Source of the DNA: Clostridia bacterium
GTDB taxonomy: Bacteria > Bacillota > Clostridia > Oscillospirales > Acutalibacteraceae
Reading direction: 5' to 3'
Assembly: GCA_017625835.1 (NCBI GenBank)
Contig: JAGAKF010000078.1
Coordinates: 1-64,000 of the forward strand
DNA: 64,000 nt
A model generated the notes under the pieces. That model did no database searches, was not told the origin of the DNA, and saw nothing but the letters and a program-made list of their open reading frames with translations. A program made the translations under genes and the position numbers. Positions 1 through 8,597 of the stretch are shown here, piece after piece; position 1 is the stretch's first letter; the number at the start of each line of letters is the position of its first letter.

Positions 1-44
1 AGGGATACTTCGTGAAAAGCTTGATTTTTCATAGTTTTTTGTAA

Positions 45-141
45 AAATATCCCCCAGTCACGACTTCGTCGTGCCAGCCCCCTTTAGGCAAGGGGGCCTG
101 ATATCTGCAACATTGAAGATCCCGACAAACCCGAATTTGTG
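45..141. repeat. Partial copy of the mosaic intergenic repeat family
   Basis: Two hairpins lie side by side: CACGAC-TTC-GTCGTG near 60-74 and GCCCCCTT-TAGGC-AAGGGGGC near 78-99. They are followed by a stretch ending in ACAAACCCGAATTTG. About 60 bases (roughly 80-141) match the reverse complement of 56296-56360 nearly base for base, including the GATATCTGCAACATTGAAGA block. Only one end is visible, so this is a partial or edge-truncated copy. Nothing coding is seen here or in 142-300. Confidence 0.75.
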
Positions 142-301
142 CGACAAGCGTGGCAGCAAATCACTTGTTGCAATACTGATGGACTTAGACTGTTACTCTT
201 AAGTATTCTTCTGCATAGAATGTATTGTGGGAAGATATTTCTTCTCTGCAAAAATTTACAAAAAAATTTATATATTGTTAATATATATACCTATAAAAAG
301 A

Positions 302-330
302 TTGAAAGTAGATGAATTTTGATGTATAAT
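302..330 (+). promoter_or_regulatory. Sigma-A type promoter of the nifS-thiI-cinA-sortase run
   Basis: TTGAAA at 302-307 and a perfect TATAAT at 325-330 are 17 bp apart. The expected start is near 337, giving a leader of about 37 nt before the ATG at 374. No other convincing promoter is seen until 8543, so it may drive all genes to 8536. Confidence 0.75.
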
Positions 331-373
331 AAAAAAGTTAATAATGGCTTATTGTTGCTTGGAGGAATATACA

Positions 374-1507
374 ATGGAAGCTTATCTTGATAACAGCGCG
401 ACAACACCGCTTTGTAAAGAAGCTGTTGAAAAAGTTAATTTCACCCTGACGTCCTGTTGGGGCAATCCGTCTTCCCTTCACTCTAACGGAATCGCCGCTT
501 CGGAGTTGCTCGAAGAATCGCGCGCAATTATTGCAGGCAAGCTTTCCTGCGAACCCAACGAGATCATCTTCACCTCCGGCGGTACGGAAAGCAACAACAT
601 TGCCGTCCTCGGAGCTGCAAATGCGCTCAAGAGAAGAGGCAGCCGAATCATTACAACTTCCGTTGAACATCCGAGCGTTGATGAACCCGTCAAATACCTT
701 GAAAGTCAGGGCTTTGACGTTATAAGACTTCGCGTCAACGAAAACGGACTTATCGACGAACGTCAGCTTTATGCCGCAACGAATCCGTCGGTCGTTCTCA
801 TCAGCGTTATGTACGTCAACAACGAAGTCGGAACAATCCAGCCCGTTGAATTTGCCAAACGTGCCGCTGTTCACGCAGGTGCAAATGCACTTATCCATTG
901 TGACGCTGTCCAGGCGTTCGGTAAAGTTCAGCTCAAACCCTACAATATGGGCGTTGACCTTATGTCAATCAGCTCGCATAAGATTCACGGACCGAAGGGC
1001 GCAGGCGCACTTTTTGTGAAGAAAGGCACACGCCTTGCTCCGCACTCACTCGGCGGACTTCAGGAAAACAAATTCCGCCCGGGAACAGAGCCGCTGCCGA
1101 ACATCGCAGGCTTTGCCGCAGCAGCAAAAGCTATGCCTGACTACAACAGCAGTCTTGAACACGCAACAGCTTTGCGCGATTACTTTGTTAAAAACGTTTC
1201 CGCAATGGAAAATATAAAGATAAATTCCCCCGCAAATGCTCTGCCCTATATCACAAACATTTCAGTGCTCGGCATTCCGTCAGAAGTTATGCTTAACTAT
1301 CTTTCGGAAATGGGTATTTACGTTTCAAGCGGTTCTGCCTGCTCAAAGGGTCATAAAAGCCGAGTGCTTTCCGCAATGAATCTTAACGACGAGAGAATCA
1401 ACTCCGCGCTCAGAATCAGCATTTCAAGATTTACAACAAAAGAAGAGATTGACTACCTTCTTTACGGAATTGCAAACGCGCAGAAAACTATGAGAAAGAT
1501 TAAATAA
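374..1507 (+). CDS. Cysteine desulfurase family protein (NifS/IscS-like, PLP-dependent)
   Basis: Class V aminotransferase-fold enzyme that takes sulfur from L-cysteine as an enzyme persulfide. The N-terminus YLDNSATTPL, the TSGGTESNN cofactor loop, the SSHKIHGPKG lysine motif that forms the PLP aldimine, and the SGSACSKG loop carrying the persulfide cysteine are all present. The ATG at 374 is preferred over the in-frame ATG at 344 because GGAGG (361-365) sits 8 bases before it and the family begins at this point. It lies 18 bp before thiI, so its likely job is to supply sulfur to ThiI for tRNA thiolation. The short active-site loop suits a NifS-like, ThiI-dedicated type rather than SufS. Confidence 0.93.
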   Translation: MEAYLDNSATTPLCKEAVEKVNFTLTSCWGNPSSLHSNGIAASELLEESRAIIAGKLSCEPNEIIFTSGGTESNNIAVLGAANALKRRGSRIITTSVEHPSVDEPVKYLESQGFDVIRLRVNENGLIDERQLYAATNPSVVLISVMYVNNEVGTIQPVEFAKRAAVHAGANALIHCDAVQAFGKVQLKPYNMGVDLMSISSHKIHGPKGAGALFVKKGTRLAPHSLGGLQENKFRPGTEPLPNIAGFAAAAKAMPDYNSSLEHATALRDYFVKNVSAMENIKINSPANALPYITNISVLGIPSEVMLNYLSEMGIYVSSGSACSKGHKSRVLSAMNLNDERINSALRISISRFTTKEEIDYLLYGIANAQKTMRKIK

Positions 1508-1525
1508 TTTGAGGTTTCGTTTAAA

Positions 1526-2704
1526 ATGAAAGAAATTATCCTTTTGAAAAACGGTGAGCTTGCCCTCAAGGGGCTTAACCGCCACACTTTTGAAAATCAG
1601 CTTGTAAAAAATATGAAGCACAGACTTCACGACCTCGGAAAAATCCGTTATGTTCAGTCGCAGTCAACAATTATGGTTGAACCCATAGACGAAAGAGTTG
1701 ACCTTGACGAAGCTTTCCGCAGACTGAAGAAAATCTTCGGTATCGCAGGATTGTCACGCTGTGCGGCAGTTGAAAAAGATATGGATGCTATACTTCCCGC
1801 CGCTTGTGAATATCTTCGTGAAGAGCTTATGTTTGCAAAGACCTTTAAGGTTGAAGCAAAGCGTTCAGATAAAAAATTCCCGTTCAATTCTCCGCAGATC
1901 TGTATGGAGCTTGGCGGTGTTATTCTTGAGAATTATCCACATCTCAAGGTTGACGTGCATAATCCCGATTTAATCGTCAACGTTGAAGTCAGAGACAGCT
2001 ACGCTTACATTCACGGCAACCAGCACAAAGGTGCGGGAGGTATGCCCGTCGGTTCGGCAGGACAGGCTGCCATCCTTATTTCGGGCGGTATCGACAGTCC
2101 CGTCGCCGCATGGATGATGGCAAAAAGAGGCCTCCGCCTTTACGCGATTCACTTTGCTTCTCCCCCGTACACAAGCCAGCGCGCAGAAATGAAGGTTCAT
2201 TCGCTTCTGCGTCAGGTTTCGAAATACAGCGGAGATATCCCCCTCTGCGTCGTTCCTTTCACACATATCCAGGAAGAAATCAAGGACAAATGCCCTGAAG
2301 ATCTTTTTACAATCATTATGCGCCGTTTTATGATGCGCTGTTCTGAAAGGATTGCAAAAGATCAGGGTTGCGGCGCACTCATAACAGGCGAAAGTGTCGG
2401 TCAGGTTGCAAGCCAGACGATGCAGTCAATCGCTTGTACGGAAGCCGTTGTCGAAGAGCTCCCCCTCTTCCGTCCTCTTATCGGTATGGACAAGGACGAG
2501 GTTATCGAAATTTCGAGAAAAATCGACACATTCGAAACATCAATTCTTCCGTACGAAGACTGCTGTACGGTATTCACACCGAAGCACCCGCGCACACGTC
2601 CTCAGCTCAGAGTTGTTGAGGAAGCAGAAAGCGTGCTCGAGGTTGAAGCTCTTATCGAAGAGGCTTTGAACAATCTTAAATTTATCAACATTTCAGGTGA
2701 CTAA
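1526..2704 (+). CDS. thiI: tRNA 4-thiouridine synthase ThiI
   Basis: Adenylates U8 of tRNA and transfers sulfur to it. The N-terminal ferredoxin-like and THUMP region (about residues 1-165) starts with the typical MKEIILLKNGELALKG. The PP-loop SGGIDSPVAAW lies near residue 180, and the conserved ITGESVGQVASQT follows. At 392 residues it lacks the C-terminal rhodanese domain of the E. coli enzyme, as is usual in Firmicutes, where a dedicated NifS-like partner delivers sulfur. That partner is the gene immediately upstream. The start is supported by GAGG at 1511-1514. The product is cytoplasmic. Confidence 0.96.
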   Translation: MKEIILLKNGELALKGLNRHTFENQLVKNMKHRLHDLGKIRYVQSQSTIMVEPIDERVDLDEAFRRLKKIFGIAGLSRCAAVEKDMDAILPAACEYLREELMFAKTFKVEAKRSDKKFPFNSPQICMELGGVILENYPHLKVDVHNPDLIVNVEVRDSYAYIHGNQHKGAGGMPVGSAGQAAILISGGIDSPVAAWMMAKRGLRLYAIHFASPPYTSQRAEMKVHSLLRQVSKYSGDIPLCVVPFTHIQEEIKDKCPEDLFTIIMRRFMMRCSERIAKDQGCGALITGESVGQVASQTMQSIACTEAVVEELPLFRPLIGMDKDEVIEISRKIDTFETSILPYEDCCTVFTPKHPRTRPQLRVVEEAESVLEVEALIEEALNNLKFINISGD

Positions 2705-2705
2705 T

Positions 2706-3947
2706 TTGAAAACTTGCGAAATCATCAGCGTCGGCACAGAATTACTTCTCGGCGATATTCTTAATACAGATGCTCAGTTTCTTTCACAGGAGCTTGCAAA
2801 GCTCGGTCTCTCGGTTCTGCACCAGAGCACCGTGGGCGACAATCACGACAGACTTTTTGAGCTTCTGGAACAAGCGGCCAAAAGAAGCGATATTATCATC
2901 CTTTCAGGTGGTCTCGGACCTACTCCCGACGATATTACAAAAGAAGTCGCTTGCGAATTTTTCGGCAAAGAGCTTATTCTTCACGAAGAGAGCCTTAAAA
3001 GAATGTCCGCATATTTTACGGCTAAAGGTCTCGTAATGCCCGAGAGCAACAAAAAACAAGCTATGCTCCCTGCTGACTGTGTCGTTTTTGAAAACAACAA
3101 CGGTACAGCACCGGGACTTGGTATGGAAAAGAACGGAACACACATTCTCCTTCTCCCCGGTCCTCCCAGAGAGCTCAAGCCGATGTTTTTTGAAAGTGCC
3201 GTTCCCTACCTTAAAAGATTTTCGGACAAGGTTATTATTTCGCATAATATCCGCACATTCGGTATCGGTGAATCTGCAATGAGCGAAACCGTAGCGGACC
3301 TTCTCGATTCTTCCAATCCTACGGTCGCACCGTACGCAAAAGACGGTGAAGCACTTCTGAGAGTTACGGCAATGGCAGACAATGAAGCTGAAGCTGAAAA
3401 AATCTGCGTGCCGATGATTGAAGAAATCAAAGAAAGACTTTCAGATTATATCTATGGCATTGATTGCAGCTGCATTGAAGAGGCTGTCGTACCTATGCTT
3501 ATTGAAAAAAACCTCAAACTCGCAACGGCAGAATCCTGCACGGGCGGGCTTATCGGAAAAAGAATTACCAATGTTTCAGGCGCATCAAAAGTTTTTGATT
3601 GCGGAATTATTTCTTATTCCAACGAAATCAAACACCGTGTCCTCGGCGTAAGCAAAGAAGCCCTTGAAAAATACGGTGCGGTAAGCGAAGAGGTTGCAAA
3701 GCAGATGGCAATCGGTGCACTCAAAGTAAGCGGTGCTGACATTGCCGTTTCCGTAACGGGAATTGCAGGCCCGACAAGCGACGGCACATCAAAGCCCGTC
3801 GGTTTAAGCTACATTGCGCTTGCAGACAGAAACAATGTATGGGTAAAAGAACTCAACACAAGCAGAAAAGACCGTGACTATAATCGATTTGTCAACTCGT
3901 CAAATGCGCTTAATATGGTCAGAATGTATATCAACAAGTCATTATAA
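2706..3947 (+). CDS. cinA: CinA family protein (nicotinamide-nucleotide amidohydrolase type)
   Basis: Two-domain CinA. The N-terminal molybdopterin-binding-like domain (residues 1-170) has EIISVGTELLLGDILNTD and LSGGLGPTPDD. The C-terminal amidase domain (from about 250) has TAESCTGGLIGKRITNVSG and SVTGIAGP, the motifs of NMN/pyridine-nucleotide deamidases that recycle NMN. The start is taken as TTG at 2706, because AGGTGA (2695-2700) precedes it and the result, MKTCEIISVG, matches family N-termini. An in-frame GTG at 2697 would overlap thiI. Length (413 aa) is normal for full-length CinA. It is the last housekeeping gene before the sortase group. Confidence 0.94.
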   Translation: MKTCEIISVGTELLLGDILNTDAQFLSQELAKLGLSVLHQSTVGDNHDRLFELLEQAAKRSDIIILSGGLGPTPDDITKEVACEFFGKELILHEESLKRMSAYFTAKGLVMPESNKKQAMLPADCVVFENNNGTAPGLGMEKNGTHILLLPGPPRELKPMFFESAVPYLKRFSDKVIISHNIRTFGIGESAMSETVADLLDSSNPTVAPYAKDGEALLRVTAMADNEAEAEKICVPMIEEIKERLSDYIYGIDCSCIEEAVVPMLIEKNLKLATAESCTGGLIGKRITNVSGASKVFDCGIISYSNEIKHRVLGVSKEALEKYGAVSEEVAKQMAIGALKVSGADIAVSVTGIAGPTSDGTSKPVGLSYIALADRNNVWVKELNTSRKDRDYNRFVNSSNALNMVRMYINKSL

Positions 3948-3959
3948 GAGGTGAAAAAT

Positions 3960-4961
3960 ATGACTGAAGAAAACAAAACACCCGACATTCAGGTTAATAA
4001 CATGAATGTTAAGAATAACACAAGCGCAAAATCCGGTGTCGTTTTCGGCATTCTTTGTACTATTCTGTGCGTAGCAATCGCTCTCACATCAGTTTTTTCA
4101 GCTTTCAATGTAATAGATTTTCTCGAAAAACCCGTTGAAACCGAAGAAGTCGAACAGACTAAGCCCGAGGTTTCAAATATCTATACACAGTTAGTACCGA
4201 AATACAATCCGACTAAATTCCCTGTAAATATGACCAGCAACTTCAACCAGCTCTACGCGGCAAACAAAGATACAATCGGTTGGCTTTACATTCCCGGGAC
4301 AAACGTCAACACCCCTGTTTTACAGACAAAGGACAATAACAAATACCTCAGACATAATTTCTACGGTTCAAACACAAACTACGGCACTGCTTATGCCGAC
4401 TTCAGAAACAAATCAGGCACACTGAGCACAAACACCGTAATTTTCGGCCATAATATGCCTTCGGGAACTCATTTTTACGATGTGCATCGCTATGAGAATA
4501 TCGAATGGTATAAGACTCATCCGACAATTATTTACACTACCCTTTACGGTTCTTACACTTATCTTGTAAGCTGTGTTTTCTATGCAACCGGAACACCGAA
4601 AAACGATGGTGGGTATTTCTTCAACTATATCTACCCGAACATTGGTCCTACAAGCATGAACGGATATATCCAGCAGATTAACCAGCGTACAATATATAAA
4701 ACAGGGATCGACATCAGACCGTCTGACAGAATCATTACTCTTTCAACGTGTACACACTCTCTTGATGCTGCCTGCGGAACCGATATCGACGGCAGACTTG
4801 TCGTTGTCGGCAGAATGCTTCGTGCAGGTGAATCGGCAGAGGTCGACACCTCAAAGGCAGTCGCTAACCCGAACTATCGCCGTCCTCAGATATGGTACGA
4901 CAAAAAAGGAAAAACAAATCCTTATGCAACCTATGTAACATGGCAACCTACGCAACAATAG
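3960..4961 (+). CDS. Class B-like sortase, membrane-anchored (first of a pair)
   Basis: Transpeptidase expected to cut a sorting signal and attach protein to the cell wall or another protein. Residues 26-50 form one membrane segment after a short cytoplasmic N-terminus, and the catalytic domain lies outside. Visible catalytic residues are His164 in IFGHNM, Cys264 in TLSTC, and Arg279 in DGRLVVVGR. The TLSTC box and the roughly 330-residue length fit the SrtB group. ATG 3960 is chosen over GTG 3951 because AGAGGTG sits 6 bases upstream. It shares a distinctive C-terminal tail (GES-EVDTSKAV, then WYD-KGK-NP) with the second sortase at 5625, so the two are duplicates. No clear sorting signal was found in neighbouring proteins. 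Confidence 0.92.
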   Translation: MTEENKTPDIQVNNMNVKNNTSAKSGVVFGILCTILCVAIALTSVFSAFNVIDFLEKPVETEEVEQTKPEVSNIYTQLVPKYNPTKFPVNMTSNFNQLYAANKDTIGWLYIPGTNVNTPVLQTKDNNKYLRHNFYGSNTNYGTAYADFRNKSGTLSTNTVIFGHNMPSGTHFYDVHRYENIEWYKTHPTIIYTTLYGSYTYLVSCVFYATGTPKNDGGYFFNYIYPNIGPTSMNGYIQQINQRTIYKTGIDIRPSDRIITLSTCTHSLDAACGTDIDGRLVVVGRMLRAGESAEVDTSKAVANPNYRRPQIWYDKKGKTNPYATYVTWQPTQQ

Positions 4962-4977
4962 GAAAGGATGAAAAACT

Positions 4978-5646
4978 GTGGCAGAAAACAAAAATTTTAA
5001 TTCTGATGAAGTAGAAGTTATCGAAAGTGCTATTGCTACAGAACTTACCAAAAACGACGACATTATAGAATATATACAGCCCAGTAATCTTGAACGTCTC
5101 AAGGCACGCTATGCCGCTATTGAGGAAGATGAGTCAATCAGGAACGAAGGCTTTGAGCTTGCTAAAAAGAAGCAGCGACCAGAAGGCAATGCATTTGATT
5201 ATCTTGCAGCTCCCGTTAATCCGCGGGATGAAATACGCACTGATGTCAACTCGCCGCTTTCACGCGTTTTCAATGAGACACGAAGTGAGTTCGATGCAGA
5301 CATAGCTTCTTTTGCCGATATAACCGTTAATGCTCCGAAGCCCGTTGTCAAGGAAGAGGAGAAACCGGAACCCCCTACAGAACCTCCAAAGAGGAAACGA
5401 GGCAGACCCAGGAAGAATCCTGTTGTTCCTGTTGAAGAAAAAAAAGAAGAACCTGCTCCTACCGAACCTCCGCCGACGATAAACAACCGCTACGGTTTTG
5501 ACACTCACACAAGAGTCATTTACATTGACGAAAGTGCTGACGACGGAATAAAACGCAACAGCGAAGAGGAGCTTTTCCAAGCTTTTACTGATGATATGAT
5601 TACCAAGAAAAGGAGGTTGTTTCCTTGGTCACGAAAAAAGAAGTAA
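4978..5646 (+). CDS. Unknown Pro/Lys-rich protein with an AT-hook-like motif, between two sortases
   Basis: No family is recognised. The 222-residue protein has no signal peptide or membrane segment, so it is predicted cytoplasmic. Residues 121-170 are rich in Pro, Glu and Lys and hold KRKRGRPRKNP (about 138-148), a match to the AT-hook GRP core with basic flanks that binds the DNA minor groove. The C-terminus is strongly basic (KKRRLFPWSRKKK). GTG start at 4978 after GGAAAGGATG. Its 3' end overlaps the next sortase by 22 bp and contains that gene's AGGAGG, so the two are probably translationally coupled. The hook may instead be a charged linker that only resembles one. A DNA-binding role is inference. 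Confidence 0.85.
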   Translation: MAENKNFNSDEVEVIESAIATELTKNDDIIEYIQPSNLERLKARYAAIEEDESIRNEGFELAKKKQRPEGNAFDYLAAPVNPRDEIRTDVNSPLSRVFNETRSEFDADIASFADITVNAPKPVVKEEEKPEPPTEPPKRKRGRPRKNPVVPVEEKKEEPAPTEPPPTINNRYGFDTHTRVIYIDESADDGIKRNSEEELFQAFTDDMITKKRRLFPWSRKKK

Positions 5647-6548
5647 GCCAATCGGTTAAAAATACAATAAGGAAAATAGTAATCGGTCTTTCGATAATCG
5701 TTTTTATTACCTGCACGGTTTATATCGCCGACTATGCTATTGACAACTGGAAAAACAAACAGACTCTGGACGAAACAGACAACATCGACCACTCTAACAC
5801 CCAGACAACCGTTGATGAAGATACAGGCGATGTTATTCAGGACAAATACAGCGCCCTTCTTAAAATGAACGGTGATTTTGTCGGAAAGCTCATCATCGAC
5901 GCTACCGGCGAATCGGGAATCAACGTTGTTCAGGCTGACGACAACTATAAATATCTTAACACCGGCTTTAAAGGTGAAACCACAAGATACGGAACGCTGT
6001 TTGTTGACTACCGCAACAACATTAAAAATCTCAATACCAATACGATCATTTACGGTCACAATATGAGAGACGGTACTCAGCTTGGCGCATTGAGCCTTTA
6101 TGCTGATATTGAGAATTACAGAGACTTCCCGACGATTAAATTTGACACAATATATAAGAATACGGAATGGAAAATTTTTGCTGCATTTATTTCAAACGGC
6201 GAATCTGCGCAGGACAACGGATACCGTTTCCCGTACATTACTCCGACTTTCTCTTCCGAGCAGAAATTCCTTGAATTTATTGATGAAGTAAAATCCCGTT
6301 CTTATTATACAAACGAAAGTGTAGACATCGTACCGGGTGATAAGATTCTTACGATTTCTACTTGCGATACTGTTTTTAAAGATGCTCGTTTCGTTGTTAT
6401 GGCACGTCTCGTGCGTGACGGCGAAAGTTCTGAGGTTGACACCTCTAAAGCAGTCGTAAACGAAAACCAGCGTTTTCCTCAAGCATGGTATGATGCAAAA
6501 GGGAAACGCAATCCTTTCAAAAATGCAGACAAATTTACACTTGATTAA
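5625..6548 (+). CDS. Class B-like sortase, membrane-anchored (second of a pair)
   Basis: Paralogue of the sortase at 3960. One membrane segment spans about residues 16-37, with the catalytic domain outside. His145 is in IIYGHNM, Cys247 in TISTC, and Arg255 in KDARFVVMARL. The start is TTG at 5625 with AGGAGG (5611-5616) 8 bases upstream, inside the preceding gene. The C-terminal tail after the catalytic arginine (GESSEVDTSKAV, WYDAKGKRNP) is almost the same as in the first sortase, which points to tandem duplication around the AT-hook-like gene. The two differ in the loop between Cys and Arg (14 versus 7 residues), so they may recognise different substrates. Confidence 0.92.
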   Translation: MVTKKEVSQSVKNTIRKIVIGLSIIVFITCTVYIADYAIDNWKNKQTLDETDNIDHSNTQTTVDEDTGDVIQDKYSALLKMNGDFVGKLIIDATGESGINVVQADDNYKYLNTGFKGETTRYGTLFVDYRNNIKNLNTNTIIYGHNMRDGTQLGALSLYADIENYRDFPTIKFDTIYKNTEWKIFAAFISNGESAQDNGYRFPYITPTFSSEQKFLEFIDEVKSRSYYTNESVDIVPGDKILTISTCDTVFKDARFVVMARLVRDGESSEVDTSKAVVNENQRFPQAWYDAKGKRNPFKNADKFTLD

Positions 6549-6560
6549 GAGGTGCCACCA

Positions 6561-7634
6561 ATGGATATAAAACTTTTTTCCCTTTGCAAACAAGAAGTTC
6601 CTCAGACGGAAGCAGGCAAGAAGCATATTTTAAAATGTGTTAAAGCCTTTTTCCCTGACTGTGAAGGATTTACACCCTTTACATCGCAAAAAAGAGTTCT
6701 TCTTGCCGCTGCTCAGAGTCTTCGCGCAGCAGACATAGTAATCCTTGCTGTACAAAGCAATATGTACAACGCAACCAAACGCCTTCTCTCCGAAGCACTC
6801 GGACTGAAAATTGTCAAAAATAAAGTTGTTTTTGATGCACTTACCCCATTGTTTGAGACAGACAGAATCAAACAATCCGTCCTCAATGCTAACTCAGCTT
6901 TTCCGAAAGGCTCCGTCCTGATGCCGACAGACGATATGTTCAACTGCGGATTTGTTTTGTCTGCAGGATCGCAGCACATCATCTTCCTTCCTGTTGAGGA
7001 ACCGCGTGCAGGCGAAGTTGTTTACGGTTCGCTTTACGATTTCTTTGCTTCAATTTGCGACAAAGAAACTGCCAAATCAGGTATTAACGCAAGGCACCGT
7101 GCCATTACCAAAAGAACAACCGACAAGCTTGACGAGGATTCAATTAAAATTGCTTTTGCGGCATCAAGTGTATCCGCAACTATTGAAAATATTTCTTCAG
7201 GCATAGCTTCGAATCACTGTTTTACCTTCAAGGCTAAACCTACGTATTACGAAAATCCGTCTGAAAACCTTGTCGAGATTTCACGAGAACTTAAAAATGA
7301 ACAGATTGCATCTTTTGCCGTTGCATTCTCTGACATCGAATACAATCAGCAGACGGAAGAAAGAACTCTCAAAGTTGCAATCGCCGACGAAGCAGGAACA
7401 AACGCATTTGCTTTCTTTGCGCTTGCGGACGAGACAGACGAAGAATTCGTTCTTAACTGCATTGATAAAACGATGCTGTTACTTTACAATTACGAAAAGC
7501 TTGCCGAAACCGATAATTTGGTCGAAGTCACAACAAAAGCGGACCAGACGCTTCGCAAAAATCTTCTGTATATTACAGCAGGAGCAATTGGCGCTTCAAC
7601 AATAATCGGACTTATTCTCTCAGCAATTTTGTAA
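6561..7634 (+). CDS. Tail-anchored protein of unknown function in the sortase run
   Basis: Not assigned to a family. The 357-residue product has a mostly soluble body with alternating hydrophobic strands (for example ADIVILAVQSN and SQHIIFLPVEEP) like an alpha/beta domain. It ends in a single hydrophobic segment (ITAGAIGASTIIGLILSAIL) reaching the C-terminus. That layout fits a tail-anchored membrane protein with its body in the cytoplasm. ATG 6561 is chosen over GTG 6552 because AAGAGGTG (6547-6554) sits just upstream. It starts 12 bp after the second sortase and ends 17 bp before the dockerin gene, so co-expression is likely. No sorting signal precedes the tail. Confidence 0.85.
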   Translation: MDIKLFSLCKQEVPQTEAGKKHILKCVKAFFPDCEGFTPFTSQKRVLLAAAQSLRAADIVILAVQSNMYNATKRLLSEALGLKIVKNKVVFDALTPLFETDRIKQSVLNANSAFPKGSVLMPTDDMFNCGFVLSAGSQHIIFLPVEEPRAGEVVYGSLYDFFASICDKETAKSGINARHRAITKRTTDKLDEDSIKIAFAASSVSATIENISSGIASNHCFTFKAKPTYYENPSENLVEISRELKNEQIASFAVAFSDIEYNQQTEERTLKVAIADEAGTNAFAFFALADETDEEFVLNCIDKTMLLLYNYEKLAETDNLVEVTTKADQTLRKNLLYITAGAIGASTIIGLILSAIL

Positions 7635-7651
7635 CGGAAAGGATTATTTCT

Positions 7652-8536
7652 ATGAAACGTATATTTTCACTATTTCTCGCAACAATTCTTGCTTTTTCTG
7701 TTTGTATAACAGCTCAGGCTGCCAAGCGCGGTGACGTCAACGGCGACGGAAAAGTAAACTCAACAGATGCACTTGTTGTTTTACAGTACGCCGTAGGTAC
7801 AACAAACACCATCAACAAAGATGCCGCTGACCTGAACGGTGACAAAAAGGTTAATTCAACCGATGCCCTGACAATCCTTCAGATAAGCGTAGGAATGATT
7901 GTTGATGCAAAATACGTCGCAAAATTCTCACTTAAAGCAAAGGCAAACGGCACAACATACACTTCTTCAGACACAATCCCCGTTAAAGCAGGTGACACTG
8001 TTGAGGTAACACTCTCACTTTCAACCAACTACTACACAGGTCCGACAAGTGCACAGATCTATTACAATAAAAACATCTTCTCATCTGCACCGTCTGCAAA
8101 ATTCAACACCGACGGCAGACTGTTCCAGACAGCAGGAAAGACATACTGCACTTTCAAGGACTGGGATCAATTAGCAGCAGGTGTCAAAGACAAATGCTGG
8201 CCGGATTACAGCGGAGAAAAGCTCAAAGGATTCAAAGATGAGCACAAATTCCTCAGAGTAACAATGACACCGAACGTTTCGTTTGCTTCAGAAGTTGCAA
8301 AGGATATTAACGAAGATCTTGTTACAATTCAGTTCAAAGTCAGCTCTTCTGCAAAAAAAGGTACAACAGGACAGATAATTATCCCGATCGAATCCAAACG
8401 AACAAAGAACTTCCTTAACGGACACCTTATGTGTGCAGTTCACGAGTCGTCCGACATTACAAGTAGCTCGAGCGTTTATCTTGAAGACCTTGCTTACGAT
8501 TGTTCAAAGGCTGTTCTTAATTTCAAGATTTCATAA
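7652..8536 (+). CDS. Secreted protein with an N-terminal type I dockerin and a cohesin-like C-terminal domain
   Basis: A signal peptide (residues 1-23, ending TAQAA) leads straight into a two-repeat dockerin at about 27-81. DVNGDGKVNSTDALVVLQ and DLNGDKKVNSTDALTILQ carry the Asp/Asn calcium-loop pattern, each followed by the F-helix. The rest (about 85-294) is beta-rich. It begins with VKAGDTVEVTLSLSTNY and an acidic/aromatic strand pattern reminiscent of cohesin-type modules, though this is only a resemblance. Dockerins bind cohesins, so the protein may plug into a cell-surface or cellulosome-like complex. A dockerin at the extreme N-terminus is less usual than at the C-terminus. The nearby sortases may anchor the partner scaffold, which is not in the window. 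Confidence 0.87.
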   Translation: MKRIFSLFLATILAFSVCITAQAAKRGDVNGDGKVNSTDALVVLQYAVGTTNTINKDAADLNGDKKVNSTDALTILQISVGMIVDAKYVAKFSLKAKANGTTYTSSDTIPVKAGDTVEVTLSLSTNYYTGPTSAQIYYNKNIFSSAPSAKFNTDGRLFQTAGKTYCTFKDWDQLAAGVKDKCWPDYSGEKLKGFKDEHKFLRVTMTPNVSFASEVAKDINEDLVTIQFKVSSSAKKGTTGQIIIPIESKRTKNFLNGHLMCAVHESSDITSSSSVYLEDLAYDCSKAVLNFKIS

Positions 8537-8542
8537 ATTCAC

Positions 8543-8571
8543 TTGACACTTCAAGGAATTTTTGATTTAAT
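8543..8571 (+). promoter_or_regulatory. Promoter of the exported PHP-domain gene
   Basis: A perfect TTGACA (8543-8548) is 17 bp from TTTAAT (8566-8571), which carries an extended -10 TG at 8563-8564. It lies just after the dockerin stop codon and gives the downstream gene its own transcription start. Confidence 0.75.
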
Positions 8572-8597
8572 AAAGTAAAAACAGGAGGTAATTTATT

